Both the position numbers and the translations under genes were made by a program. This document shows positions 1-7,335 of a DNA stretch of 17,652 bases, piece after piece; within the stretch, counting starts at the first letter, position 1, and each line of letters opens with the position of its first letter. The notes under the pieces are model-generated. The model had not been told where the DNA came from, did not search any database, and saw only the letters and a program-made list of their open reading frames with translations. Source of the stretch: Sulfurimonas sp. (GTDB lineage: Bacteria; Campylobacterota; Campylobacteria; Campylobacterales; Sulfurimonadaceae); NCBI GenBank assembly GCA_027063585.1, contig JAMORM010000201.1, positions 1 through 17,652 of the forward strand, in the 5' to 3' direction.

Positions 1-851
1 AAAAGGCGTAAGTTCTTCCCTTTTAAGGCTTTGAGCTCACTTGAGAAGCCTTTTTTTGAGACAATAACAAAAATATCCGCATCAATATTTGCTTTTTTGG
101 CAAGCTCTTGCAAACGAGTAAGTTCACTCTTTTTGACTTTTGCATTTGTATATTTTGTACTGCCGAGTATAATTTTTCCAGATTTTGTTTTGGCAAAGAT
201 ATCAAACTCTGCTTCTTTGTCCCAGTAACTTGAAATTTCCGTGATAGGGTCTTCTTTTTCAAAAACTTTTTTGAGTAGTTCATGAGAAAGTTGTGTAAAG
301 ATGAGGTTTGTAAACTCTGCTTCTCTATTTTGCCAGCGCTTTTTTACCTCAGAGTAGTCACCGTCACGGATGCCTTTAAAAAGAGGAGAGACAAAAGCAA
401 ACCAAAAACGTAAAAAAGGCGTGGTGAAGTAAAGCTTGTTGTCGATTTTTTCATCATCACTCCATGAAGTAAACTCTTTTTTCGGTTTTTCAATACGGAT
501 TATTCCTCGTTCAACGAGTTCGGTTACTGCTTTGTCCCCGACCTCTTTTTCTAGTTTTGCACGTTTGTAGCTTGCATGTGTTTTACCGTCACCCATGGCA
601 ATAGCACTCAGAAGTGCATGGTAGAGCGGTGCACCACCGGTAATGTCGCTGACATCATTACGAATATAGTTATAGTCTTTGAGTATTAATGTCTCTATAA
701 GCTCATAAGAGGGTTTGGATGTATCTATCTCGCCCCAGCCTACACCGCCGAAAATTGCAAATTTTTCTACTAAATCTTCAAAATTCTTGCTTGGATGCTC
801 TTTGTAAAATATTCTGAACTGTTCTGTAACTGTTTGTTGTTCTGATAAAAT
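1..851 (-). CDS. DUF234-family protein, 3' end cut by window edge, probable AUU start
   Basis: I read an open frame of 283 codons on the minus strand that runs off position 1, probably missing only a short C-terminal tail. It contains an N-terminal FRIFYKEHP segment, then FGGVGW, a middle part resembling a winged-helix region (SAIAMGDGKTHASYKRAKL), and a C-terminal alpha/beta domain with EAEFDIFAK, GKIILGSTKY and ADIFVIVSKKGFS. This is the pattern of the DUF234 family, whose C-terminal part resembles a PD-(D/E)XK nuclease fold; here the usual acidic residue before the Lys is Ser (GSTK), so nuclease activity is doubtful. No N-terminal P-loop ATPase is present, as in the short epsilonproteobacterial form. 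The frame has an in-frame TAG 24 bases upstream and no ATG, GTG or TTG before the conserved region. ATT at 851-849, seven bases after an AAAGG, is the best start. Cellular role is unknown. Confidence 0.7.
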   Translation of the reverse strand, partial: MLSEQQTVTEQFRIFYKEHPSKNFEDLVEKFAIFGGVGWGEIDTSKPSYELIETLILKDYNYIRNDVSDITGGAPLYHALLSAIAMGDGKTHASYKRAKLEKEVGDKAVTELVERGIIRIEKPKKEFTSWSDDEKIDNKLYFTTPFLRFWFAFVSPLFKGIRDGDYSEVKKRWQNREAEFTNLIFTQLSHELLKKVFEKEDPITEISSYWDKEAEFDIFAKTKSGKIILGSTKYTNAKVKKSELTRLQELAKKANIDADIFVIVSKKGFSSELKALKGKNLRL

Positions 852-877
852 TTGAAAGCCTTTAAATAATTTGTACT

Positions 878-883
878 ATTATA
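878..883 (-). promoter_or_regulatory. Candidate -10 box (TATAAT) for the DUF234 gene
   Basis: A perfect TATAAT on the minus strand lies just after the cheR stop codon. It would place a transcription start near 871, about 20 bases before the proposed AUU start, with AAAGG (863-859) between. No clear -35 element is visible. Confidence 0.4.
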
Positions 884-884
884 T

Positions 885-1736
885 CTAAAGCTGACTTTTT
901 TGAAAATAGCTTCCCTCTGAAGAAGCTTGTTTTATAAAACCATCAGGCTCAAAAGAGATGTCGGCATGTCCTAAAAATAAGATACCATTTTCTTCAAGGA
1001 GCTCTCTTAGATTTGCTAATGCCTCTTTCTTTTGTTTGTCATCGAAATAGATGAGCATATTTCTACAAAAGATTACTTCAAATTTTCCAAGTCCTTTGAG
1101 TACAGTAGCATCAAAAATATTATGTCGTAAAAATGTTGCATGGTTTTTTAATGTACTTTGGCAACAATAATACTTGTCTTTTTTTATAAAATTATTTCGC
1201 ACAAGTTGCATGGGTAAGTTTGATATGGAACGTTTTGAATAACATGCTTCTTGTGCCAAACTGATTGCTTCACTATTAATATCAATACCTGTAATATGTA
1301 CTTTGCTTATGTCAGCAAGATATTCTTGCATAAAAAGTAAAATAGAGAAAACTTCTTCTCCGCTTGAAGAGGGTGCGCAAAGGATGTTTTTAATGTTTTT
1401 TTCTTTCATAAGCTGTATAAGTATTTTAAAATGTCCAAGCTCTCTATAAAAGTATGTTTCCCCTACACTCAGCATATTTATAAGTTTTTCTTTCATTGTC
1501 TCTGAGCTATTGATGATTTTGTGCAGTTGCGAAAAGTCAAAGATTTCATTTTTAATGGCAAATCGTTCAATTTTTCTCAGAGTAATATACTCTTGTCTAG
1601 TATAGTCCAGTCCAAATTCTTTTTTAATTTGCGTTAGTATTACTTTTGCTTCTTCATCATTAAAATTTGGAATTGTTTGTTGTTTTTTTTCCTCTATTAT
1701 GGCTGCTTTTTTTCTTTTTTTTAACCATGAAAACAT
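885..1736 (-). CDS. cheR: Chemotaxis protein methyltransferase CheR
   Basis: This is an S-adenosylmethionine-dependent methyltransferase that methylates glutamates on chemoreceptor signalling domains for adaptation. The 283 residues match the usual CheR size. An N-terminal helical domain is followed by a variant of the TxNETxFFRE motif (SVGETYFYRE, about 90-99), the SAM-binding loop CAPSSSGEEVFSI (120-132; usually xAxSTGEEPYSI), ITGIDINSEAI (148-158), and CRNMLIYFD (224-232). The basic N-terminus (KKRKK) precedes the conserved part by about 25 residues. The start lies one base after the cheB stop, so the two genes are probably translationally coupled. It is the last gene of the mcp-cheB-cheR unit. 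Confidence 0.95.
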   Translation of the reverse strand: MFSWLKKRKKAAIIEEKKQQTIPNFNDEEAKVILTQIKKEFGLDYTRQEYITLRKIERFAIKNEIFDFSQLHKIINSSETMKEKLINMLSVGETYFYRELGHFKILIQLMKEKNIKNILCAPSSSGEEVFSILLFMQEYLADISKVHITGIDINSEAISLAQEACYSKRSISNLPMQLVRNNFIKKDKYYCCQSTLKNHATFLRHNIFDATVLKGLGKFEVIFCRNMLIYFDDKQKKEALANLRELLEENGILFLGHADISFEPDGFIKQASSEGSYFQKSQL

Positions 1737-1737
1737 A

Positions 1738-2316
1738 CTAACAACTCTCTTTTTGTATATCTTGGATGATTTCGTTTATACTCATGACATGTAAAGCTGC
1801 TCCCATCTCTTTGGCACTTTTTGGCATACCATAGACGATAGATGTTTGCTCATCTTGCGCAACAGTTTTGTAGTGAGCTTCTTTGAGTGTGAGCATACCT
1901 TTTGCACCATCTGCACCGATACCACTTAAAAGATACGTGACTATTTCAATATCATGGAGTTTGCTAGCAGACAAAAAAAGTTCATCTATTTGAGGATGAT
2001 AGTAGCTTTTGACATGAGTATTCTTTTGTAAAAAAAGAGTGTTATGTGTGAAGTAAAATTCTGATGTATCTTCAAGAACATAAATATTTCCATCTGTGAT
2101 TTTTGTTTCTTGTGTGACTAGTGTAACGGCTATACTGGAATTAAGCCGATGCAACCTCTTTGCAAAAGATACTAAATGGTGCGCTTCCATATGCTGTACG
2201 ATGATAAGCGCTGCATGCGGAACTTCTTTAAAAGAGCCAATAATTTTTTCAATAAGTCCCGGTCCTCCCGTAGAGGCACCGATGAGTATAAGTTTACTAA
2301 GCTTTGAAAAGATCAA
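1738..2316 (-). CDS. cheB: Stand-alone CheB methylesterase domain, no receiver
   Basis: This protein is a chemoreceptor glutamate methylesterase that removes the methyl groups added by CheR. The 192 residues are only the catalytic domain. The triad is visible as Ser15 in GASTGGP, His42 in VQHM and Asp136 in GIGADGA. The N-terminal CheY-like receiver and linker of enterobacterial CheB are missing, as in Campylobacter jejuni CheB, so activity is not set by CheA phosphorylation of this protein. The start overlaps the end of the chemoreceptor gene by 20 bases, and cheR follows after one base, so the three genes form one translational unit. Being paired with a single receptor gene suggests local co-regulation, though the enzymes should act on other receptors too. 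Confidence 0.94.
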   Translation of the reverse strand: MIFSKLSKLILIGASTGGPGLIEKIIGSFKEVPHAALIIVQHMEAHHLVSFAKRLHRLNSSIAVTLVTQETKITDGNIYVLEDTSEFYFTHNTLFLQKNTHVKSYYHPQIDELFLSASKLHDIEIVTYLLSGIGADGAKGMLTLKEAHYKTVAQDEQTSIVYGMPKSAKEMGAALHVMSINEIIQDIQKESC

Positions 2317-3871
2317 GTTTATGGTTCAATTCTTCTGTAAGTTTACTAAGGTGTTCCGCTGCTGCTGCTATCTCTTCTACACTTCGAGCATTATCTGTTG
2401 AAATAGCAGTAATATCAGTCATGTTTTGAATAACAGATTCCATCTCTTTTGCAATTTCATTGGAACTTCTTGCTGATTCGCTACTCGCATTTGCAGCATC
2501 ATTTAAAGAGCAACTAACGCTTGAAATCTGTTCATTTACTTTATCTGCTTTTTGCATTGCATCTTCAAAATCTTTTGTATTGGACTGCATTGCCCCGCTT
2601 GCATCAGCAACAGATTGAATAACAAGGTTTATAGTACCTGTTATTTCTGTCAGGCTTTTTTGTGTTCGTTCTGCAAGCTTACGTACTTCATCGGCAACAA
2701 CGGCAAATCCTCGACCGTGTTCCCCTGCACGAGCAGCTTCAATGGCAGCATTAAGAGCGAGCAAGTTTGTCTGGTCTGCAATGTCTCCTATGATGGAAAG
2801 TACCTCTTTTACAGAAGATGCTTCACTTTGGAGTTGTTCCATGTTGCTTGCGAGTTCAAGCTCTTTTTGGCTTGTACTATTCATAGTATGGAGCAAATCA
2901 TTGACACTGCCGTTTGCCTCATGAAGGACATTCATTGCTTCATTGACATCATTTTCACTTTTGTTGACAGAAGCTACTGCATCTTTGAGATTTTCAAAAA
3001 CTTCAGAGGCTCGTGCCGAAGTATTCGTTATAAGTGCTGCTTCATTTTCTGCTCGAGTGCCGACTTCAAGTGCTGTTGCTGAAAGCTCTGCAGATACAGA
3101 AGCATTTTCGCTCCCGTTTTCTTTACTTTCACGCACCGTAGTTTGCACTTTTTGGATAAAAAGATTAATTTGTTCTGCAAGTGTTCCTATCTCATTTTTT
3201 CCAATAACAGGCATTCTTTTTGTGAGATCACCGTCACTTGAAGAAAGGTCTCTTGCCGCATTTTGAATAGTAAGAAGATTTTTAATAATAAAGCTTGAGA
3301 CAAAAAACGCTAAAAAAAGTGTAATGAGAATGACAATGGCTCCAACAATACTCATAGTTGTTTTATAGCGAAAAATAATACTTTTATTTTTCTCAATACT
3401 CTTTTTTTGTAATGTTATTATCTTTTTATGTAATATATCAAGTTGTGACATTAATGATTCTTGGACCTTTATTAAATCATCAGTAGCATGTGTAGAATTT
3501 TCTTTTACGATTTTATCATACTTTTTTATATGTGTTAAAACACTTTGAAGCAGTGTCAAAAATTCTTGGTCTTTCACATGCGCAATACGTTTGTTTAAAA
3601 GTTGCATAGCTTTGTCAGATGCATTTTGATACTTTATTAAAGTATCTTTGTCGCCTGTAGTAGCATAAATCATAGCTGACGTAACGCCCTCCAGTGTTGA
3701 TTTTTCTGTTGTAGTGACATCTGCCATAAAAGCATCTGTTTTTGCAATTTCTGTGACACCTTCAGCTGATGAATTGAGGGCTATAACCCCTAAACTAAAA
3801 ATTGCAATTAATCCAACAACCATAACTGTAAATGCACTTAGCAGTATCGCTTTCATACTCATATTATTCAT
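2297..3871 (-). CDS. Methyl-accepting chemotaxis protein (transmembrane chemoreceptor)
   Basis: This 524-residue protein is an inner-membrane chemoreceptor. TM1 lies at about 8-32. A periplasmic domain of roughly 138 residues (33-170) looks all-helical and is probably a four-helix-bundle sensor. TM2 is at 172-196, a HAMP domain at about 193-245 (contains [18 protein letters not shown]), and a long cytoplasmic coiled coil has the signalling hairpin tip at 361-405 ([19 protein letters not shown] then [19 protein letters not shown]). No CheR-tethering pentapeptide is seen at the C-terminus (ends DLFKA). The ligand cannot be read from sequence. The ATG at 3871 is chosen because AGGAGGT lies six bases upstream. 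It is first in the mcp-cheB-cheR unit. Confidence 0.96.
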   Translation of the reverse strand: MNNMSMKAILLSAFTVMVVGLIAIFSLGVIALNSSAEGVTEIAKTDAFMADVTTTEKSTLEGVTSAMIYATTGDKDTLIKYQNASDKAMQLLNKRIAHVKDQEFLTLLQSVLTHIKKYDKIVKENSTHATDDLIKVQESLMSQLDILHKKIITLQKKSIEKNKSIIFRYKTTMSIVGAIVILITLFLAFFVSSFIIKNLLTIQNAARDLSSSDGDLTKRMPVIGKNEIGTLAEQINLFIQKVQTTVRESKENGSENASVSAELSATALEVGTRAENEAALITNTSARASEVFENLKDAVASVNKSENDVNEAMNVLHEANGSVNDLLHTMNSTSQKELELASNMEQLQSEASSVKEVLSIIGDIADQTNLLALNAAIEAARAGEHGRGFAVVADEVRKLAERTQKSLTEITGTINLVIQSVADASGAMQSNTKDFEDAMQKADKVNEQISSVSCSLNDAANASSESARSSNEIAKEMESVIQNMTDITAISTDNARSVEEIAAAAEHLSKLTEELNHKLDLFKA

Positions 3872-4117
3872 ACCTCTACCTCCTGAAAAGAATAAGACTT
3901 AGATTGCTCTAAATATAATGCTTTATAAAAAGTTTATTAAATTTATGTTTATAAAATTATTGAAAGTATATTTATAAATATAGATTGAATAATTCAAAAC
4001 ATATATTATTATTATATAATTATAATTATAATTATAAAGTTAAGATTAACAAAAATTTATTAATTTTTTGCATTACAATGTGAATATCTGTTAGATTAGA
4101 AGCAATAAAATCCTATA
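3872..4117. other. AT-rich intergenic region upstream of the chemoreceptor gene
   Basis: This 246-base gap lies between the stop of the P-type ATPase gene and the start of the chemoreceptor gene, both on the minus strand. It contains the AGGAGGT ribosome binding site next to 3871, a strongly AT-rich block and the TATAAT tandem repeat at 4015-4038. I see no RNA gene and no convincing terminator. Confidence 0.6.
4015..4038. repeat. Tandem repeat of the hexamer TATAAT
   Basis: The sequence reads TATAAT three times in exact tandem (4015-4032) followed by TATAAA (4033-4038). Each unit equals the sigma-70 -10 consensus and, with the register shifted, the other strand also reads TATAAT repeatedly. 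It lies about 145 bases upstream of the chemoreceptor start. It may be a multi-register promoter, an easily melted element, or a simple repeat prone to copy-number change. Confidence 0.6.
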
Positions 4118-6244
4118 CTAAAAGATTTTCATTCGTATAAATTTTTCACTCTCCATTGCTAACATAAGAAGCAGAGCAATAGATATTAAAAGAAGCCAGA
4201 TAGACGAATCAACTGGTTTAAGTCCTAAAACAGATTGCATAAAGGGGTTATACATACTAAAAAGATGAATACCAAAGGCACCCAGTACAGACATCCATAA
4301 GAATTTGTTCTGTTTATGATTAATTTTAAAAAGAAAATTATTTTCACTGCGTGAATTAAAAACATGCACATTTTCAAATAAAACCATCAGCAGTAGAGTG
4401 ATATTTCTAGCGGCATCCACTGCATATCCGGCATTGAGCAAAATATAAAAAAGGGAAAATGCTGCAAGCCCCATATAAAGACCTGCTACCATCACTCTGC
4501 TAATCATCGGCTTGTTAAAAATCGGCTCTTTTGGACTGCGAGGTTTACGTTTTAAAACGCCGGGTTCTCCTTTTTCAAGTCCGAGTGCCACATCTTGAAT
4601 ACCGTTTGTTACGAGATTGAGCCACAACAACTGTATAGGAAGCAGAGGGATTGGCAAGGCAAACAATATGGCAAGAAAGACAAGAACAATTTCTGCAAAT
4701 CCGGTAGATATAAGTAAATAGATGACTTTTCGAATATTATCATATGCAATTCTTCCCTCTTCGATACCGCTGATAATAGAACCGAAAAAATCATCTGTTA
4801 AAATAAGGTCACTCGATTCTCTGGCAACATCTGTGCCGCTTTTTCCCATCGCTATACCGATATTTGCGCTTTTTAATGCAGGGGCATCATTGACACCGTC
4901 TCCGGTAACAGCAACAAAATCTCCCGCATCTTGAAAAGCATTTACAATAATCTGTTTTTGCTCGGGTGAGACTCTTGCAAAAACTTTTTTATTGCTTATT
5001 AGCTCTTGAGTATTGCCTCTTTCTTGCGCATGCGTGAGTGAAAGTCCTTCTATTACTTCTTCTTTGTTAATTGCAATGCCCAGTTCTTTTGCAATAAAAT
5101 AGGCTGTATTTGGATGGTCTCCCGTTACCATTACAACATTTACACCGGCTTCTTGGGCGATTTGTACCGCCTCATGGACACCTTCTCTTAACGGGTCTAT
5201 AATTGTTACAAAACCAAGGTAAGTGTAGTCGCTCTCGGCTATTGTTTCTTGCCTGTTTTGTTTGTATGCGAGGGCAATGTTTCTAAAGCCTTTTTGTGCC
5301 CATTGGTTTACCGTATTTAGAATATGCTCTTTTTGTGCAGGCTTGAGAGAAGATTTATTTATAATGATTTCAGGGGCACCTTTTATAAAATCAAAAGTTT
5401 CCATATCTATCGTGCATTTAACGGCAGCATATCCGTTTTGCGGTTCATAAGGGATTTCCTGCAAAGGTTTGATATGTCGATATTTTTGAAAGAGTTCACT
5501 GTTTACATGTAACACATAGCGCATAAGTGCAACATCTACCTGATCTCCTAGTATTTCCAGTGTATCATTTTTTTGCACGATTGTCGCTTCGTTGCACAGC
5601 ATGGCACAAAGCAGGGTTTTTGTGTGTGTATCATTATCTTCATTGAGTGCTATGAAATTTTCAACGCTCAGCATATTTTGGGTCATGGTTCCTGTTTTAT
5701 CGCTGGCAATTAAAGTACAAGAGCCTAATCCTTCAATGGCAGAGAGTTTTCGTACGATCACGTTTCGTCTGCTCATTGCAGCACTTGCATTACTGAGAGC
5801 CACCGTAATGGCTATAGGCAGTCCTTCGGGTGTAGCCGAAACAGCCAGCGCAACGGTAAAGAAAAATATCTCTTTTAGTCCTACACCTTGGTAGATACCT
5901 ATAAATATAATAATGACAATGACAACGGCAAGAATTTTTAATATATTGAACGAAAATTTTTCCATACGAATCACCAGCGGTGGTTTTGCGACATGGGCAG
6001 TGAGTAAAAGTTCAGAAATTTTTCCGACTTGTGTTTGAGATGCTATTGCCGTGACAACCCCTGTTGCTCTGCCTTTTGTGACAAGTGAACCTGCATAGAG
6101 CATATTTTTTCTCTGGGCAACCGGTTCGTCGATATCGGCAGATATATAATTTGCGTCTTTGTTGACATCTATGGATTCTCCCGTAAGAAGCGATTCATTC
6201 ACAAATAAATTTTTACTTTGTATCAGTCGGACATCCGCAGGCAC
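4118..6244 (-). CDS. P2-type cation-transporting ATPase, C-terminal part of a frameshifted gene
   Basis: This 708-residue frame carries most of a P-type ATPase: the A-domain loop TGES (21-24), M4 motif PEGLP (139-143), phosphorylation site DKTGT with Asp182, GDGVNDAPALKSANIGIAMG in the hinge of the P domain, and six C-terminal membrane helices. PEGLP places it in the P2 group (Ca2+, Na+ or mixed). Against the Ca2+ sites of SERCA, by eye, the M5 Asn position is Gly (STGFAE) and the M6 Asp position is Asn (NLVTNG), so calcium specificity is doubtful. The nominal GTG at 6244 is only the first start codon in this frame and lies inside the A domain, with no good ribosome binding site. The real N-terminus is the 6223-6672 frame; joined, they give about 851 residues, the normal size. 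It is broken by one base, or expressed through slippage. Confidence 0.88.
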   Translation of the reverse strand: MPADVRLIQSKNLFVNESLLTGESIDVNKDANYISADIDEPVAQRKNMLYAGSLVTKGRATGVVTAIASQTQVGKISELLLTAHVAKPPLVIRMEKFSFNILKILAVVIVIIIFIGIYQGVGLKEIFFFTVALAVSATPEGLPIAITVALSNASAAMSRRNVIVRKLSAIEGLGSCTLIASDKTGTMTQNMLSVENFIALNEDNDTHTKTLLCAMLCNEATIVQKNDTLEILGDQVDVALMRYVLHVNSELFQKYRHIKPLQEIPYEPQNGYAAVKCTIDMETFDFIKGAPEIIINKSSLKPAQKEHILNTVNQWAQKGFRNIALAYKQNRQETIAESDYTYLGFVTIIDPLREGVHEAVQIAQEAGVNVVMVTGDHPNTAYFIAKELGIAINKEEVIEGLSLTHAQERGNTQELISNKKVFARVSPEQKQIIVNAFQDAGDFVAVTGDGVNDAPALKSANIGIAMGKSGTDVARESSDLILTDDFFGSIISGIEEGRIAYDNIRKVIYLLISTGFAEIVLVFLAILFALPIPLLPIQLLWLNLVTNGIQDVALGLEKGEPGVLKRKPRSPKEPIFNKPMISRVMVAGLYMGLAAFSLFYILLNAGYAVDAARNITLLLMVLFENVHVFNSRSENNFLFKINHKQNKFLWMSVLGAFGIHLFSMYNPFMQSVLGLKPVDSSIWLLLISIALLLMLAMESEKFIRMKIF

Positions 6245-6672
6245 TTTGACTCCCGATTCAAAAAAAGTATGTCTCCTACCGTGACGTCTTCGCTTGGTAT
6301 TTCTCGCTTTTTCCCGTCCCTAAGTACATAAACATAGGTTTTAATCATTTTTTTGAGAGCCTGTGCACTCTTGTTGGCTTGATACTCTTGATATGTTCCT
6401 ATAACTGCATTAATGAGAAGAACGGCGACAATGAATCCGGCATCGCTGAACTCTTTAATAGCAACAGATACTACGGCCGCAATGATTAAAACATATATAA
6501 TCGGATTTGTAAATTGTTGTAAAAATATTTGAAGCAGAGTTGCTTGCCTGCCTTGGGGGAGTATATTTTTCCCAAAATGTTTTTGTCTTATTTGTACTTC
6601 TTGAGTCGTTAACCCTTTGGGGGTAGTATTTATATCTTCAAGTGTAGCTTGAACAGTTTTTGTGTGGAACAT
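6223..6672 (-). CDS. P2-type cation-transporting ATPase, N-terminal part of a frameshifted gene
   Basis: The 149-residue frame begins with a cation-ATPase N-terminal domain (GLTTQEVQIRQKHFGKNIL), then M1 (about 52-74), M2 (77-95) and the start of the A domain up to VGDILF. After residue 137 it continues out of frame for about 11 residues and stops. The next conserved residues, ESGVKVPADVRLI, are read in the -1 frame, which continues as the 4118-6244 frame. The start is well supported by AAGGAGA before the ATG and a TATAAT at 6706-6701. Alone, this piece could not be an active transporter. It is divergent from the Cys-repeat peptide gene at 6860. Confidence 0.85.
   Translation of the reverse strand: MFHTKTVQATLEDINTTPKGLTTQEVQIRQKHFGKNILPQGRQATLLQIFLQQFTNPIIYVLIIAAVVSVAIKEFSDAGFIVAVLLINAVIGTYQEYQANKSAQALKKMIKTYVYVLRDGKKREIPSEDVTVGDILFLNRESKCLRMSD
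6260..6266 (-). other. Frameshift site in the P2 ATPase gene (run of seven A; T on the coding strand)
   Basis: The coding strand reads ATA CTT TTT TTG AAT in the upstream frame, where the family expects VGDILFxESGVKVPADV. One more T in the run, or a -1 slip on U UUU UUG, gives exactly GAA TCG GGA GTC AAA GTG CCT GCG GAT (E S G V K V P A D). The defect is therefore a one-base contraction, homopolymer phase variation, transcriptional or ribosomal slippage, or a sequencing error. Confidence 0.85.
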
Positions 6673-6700
6673 ATCTTCTCCTTTTTTAGAGAGAACTGTA

Positions 6701-6706
6701 ATTATA
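6701..6706 (-). promoter_or_regulatory. Candidate -10 box (TATAAT) for the P2 ATPase gene
   Basis: TATAAT on the minus strand lies about 30 bases upstream of the ATG at 6672, with the ribosome binding site AAGGAGA between. No -35 match is seen. Confidence 0.4.
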
Positions 6707-6783
6707 AAACTTATTCTAGCATATTATTTTTATTTGAAAGCAGTACACAAATATTACACACTTAAAATGTATAATTTTTTTAA

Positions 6784-6799
6784 TGTAACGGATGTCACA
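6784..6799. promoter_or_regulatory. Candidate CRP/FNR-superfamily operator (TGTAA-N6-TCACA)
   Basis: TGTAACGGATGTCACA matches the TGTGA-N6-TCACA architecture of CRP-type sites with one mismatch. Its centre is about 41-42 bases upstream of the start predicted from the TACAAT at 6822-6827, the classical class II activator position, and no -35 element exists there. The identification is inference from pattern and position. Confidence 0.35.
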
Positions 6800-6821
6800 T
6801 AAAGAAAAGTTATTTTTATGT

Positions 6822-6827
6822 TACAAT
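6822..6827 (+). promoter_or_regulatory. Candidate extended -10 (TGTTACAAT) for the Cys-repeat peptide
   Basis: TACAAT preceded by TG one base upstream forms an extended -10 about 33 bases before the ATG at 6860. AAAGGA (the ribosome binding site) follows seven bases before the ATG. The -35 position holds no match and abuts the CRP-like site. Confidence 0.4.
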
Positions 6828-6859
6828 CGTTCTAACTTAAAATATCAAAGGATAACAAA

Positions 6860-7144
6860 ATGAAAAAGTTAAATTTAACAGCACTACTTTTAGGAGCAGC
6901 TTTATTTACGGGTTTAGGTGCAGTTTCACTCAGTGCAAGCGATATGAAATGTGGTGCGGGTAAATGTGGTTCTTCTATGAAAGCACCTGCAAAAAAATGC
7001 GGTGCTTCAATGAAAAAAGAGGGCAAAAAGTGTGGAGCTTCAATGAAAAAAGAGGGTAAAAAATGCGGTGCTTCAATGAAAGAAATGAAAAAAGAGAAGA
7101 AAAAAGCCGGAAAATGCGGAAAAGGTAAGTGTGGCGCTAAATAA
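6860..7144 (+). CDS. Exported Cys/Lys/Met-repeat peptide, HvfA-like metallophore precursor candidate
   Basis: This 94-residue protein has a Sec signal peptide (1-26, cleavage probably after LSA) and then a low-complexity mature region of Lys, Gly, Cys, Met and Ala. All seven Cys (31, 36, 47, 58, 69, 86, 91) sit in K-C-G. Cys36, 47, 58 and 69 are spaced exactly 11 residues apart, in repeats of the type KKCGASMKKEG. This resembles precursors of the HvfA/bufferin type, small exported proteins with EGKCG repeats whose Cys are modified by an MNIO (DUF692) enzyme to bind copper; here the repeat reads EGKKCG or AGKCG rather than canonical EGKCG. The DoxX protein downstream supports the link, but no maturase is nearby. 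Without modification it could be a simple metal- or thiol-buffering peptide. It appears to have its own promoter and terminator. Confidence 0.85.
   Translation: MKKLNLTALLLGAALFTGLGAVSLSASDMKCGAGKCGSSMKAPAKKCGASMKKEGKKCGASMKKEGKKCGASMKEMKKEKKKAGKCGKGKCGAK
6992..7090 (+). repeat. Three 33-base coding repeats (11 residues each)
   Basis: The units lie at 6992-7024, 7025-7057 and 7058-7090 and encode KKCGASMKKEG, KKCGASMKKEG and KKCGASMKEMK. The first two units differ only at third codon positions (for example TGC GGT against TGT GGA), so the protein repeat is conserved more tightly than the DNA. Confidence 0.85.
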
Positions 7145-7155
7145 GTCTTACTTTT

Positions 7156-7179
7156 TATAACAGAGTTTTCTCTGTTATA
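7156..7179 (+). terminator. Hairpin terminator after the Cys-repeat peptide
   Basis: TATAACAGAG and CTCTGTTATA form a perfect 10-bp stem around a TTTT loop, 12 bases after the stop codon, followed by a modestly T-rich stretch (TTTCT). It probably ends or attenuates the peptide transcript before the DoxX gene; a high peptide-to-enzyme ratio would suit a RiPP precursor. Confidence 0.6.
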
Positions 7180-7335
7180 TTTCTAATCTCATTGAATCTT
7201 TTGCAAAGATAACTTTCCCTTGATACTTTTTTCATATTTTTCTCTTTTTTTTCTAAAGTATAGCACAAATGTATACTGCACACTTACTACACAAAGCAGA
7301 GATAAAATACTTTTATAAAACTTAAGGAGTTTGTT

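Noticed and set aside
23..283. 86-residue minus-strand frame at the left edge
   Set aside because: It is a shadow frame; the DUF234 reading frame through the same bases gives continuous family motifs up to position 1.
2552..3082. 176-residue plus-strand frame opposite the chemoreceptor gene
   Set aside because: It lies entirely antisense to the coiled-coil coding region, is Cys/Phe-rich as antisense frames of such genes are, and has no ribosome binding site.
4107..4129. AAAATC/GATTTT hairpin at the end of the P2 ATPase gene as a terminator
   Set aside because: The stem is six base pairs with a single G-C pair and an 11-base loop, too weak to call.
7258..7276. GTATA-N9-TATAC inverted repeat upstream of the DoxX gene as an operator
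   Set aside because: Five-base arms in an AT-rich region are expected by chance, and the position relative to a promoter is unclear.
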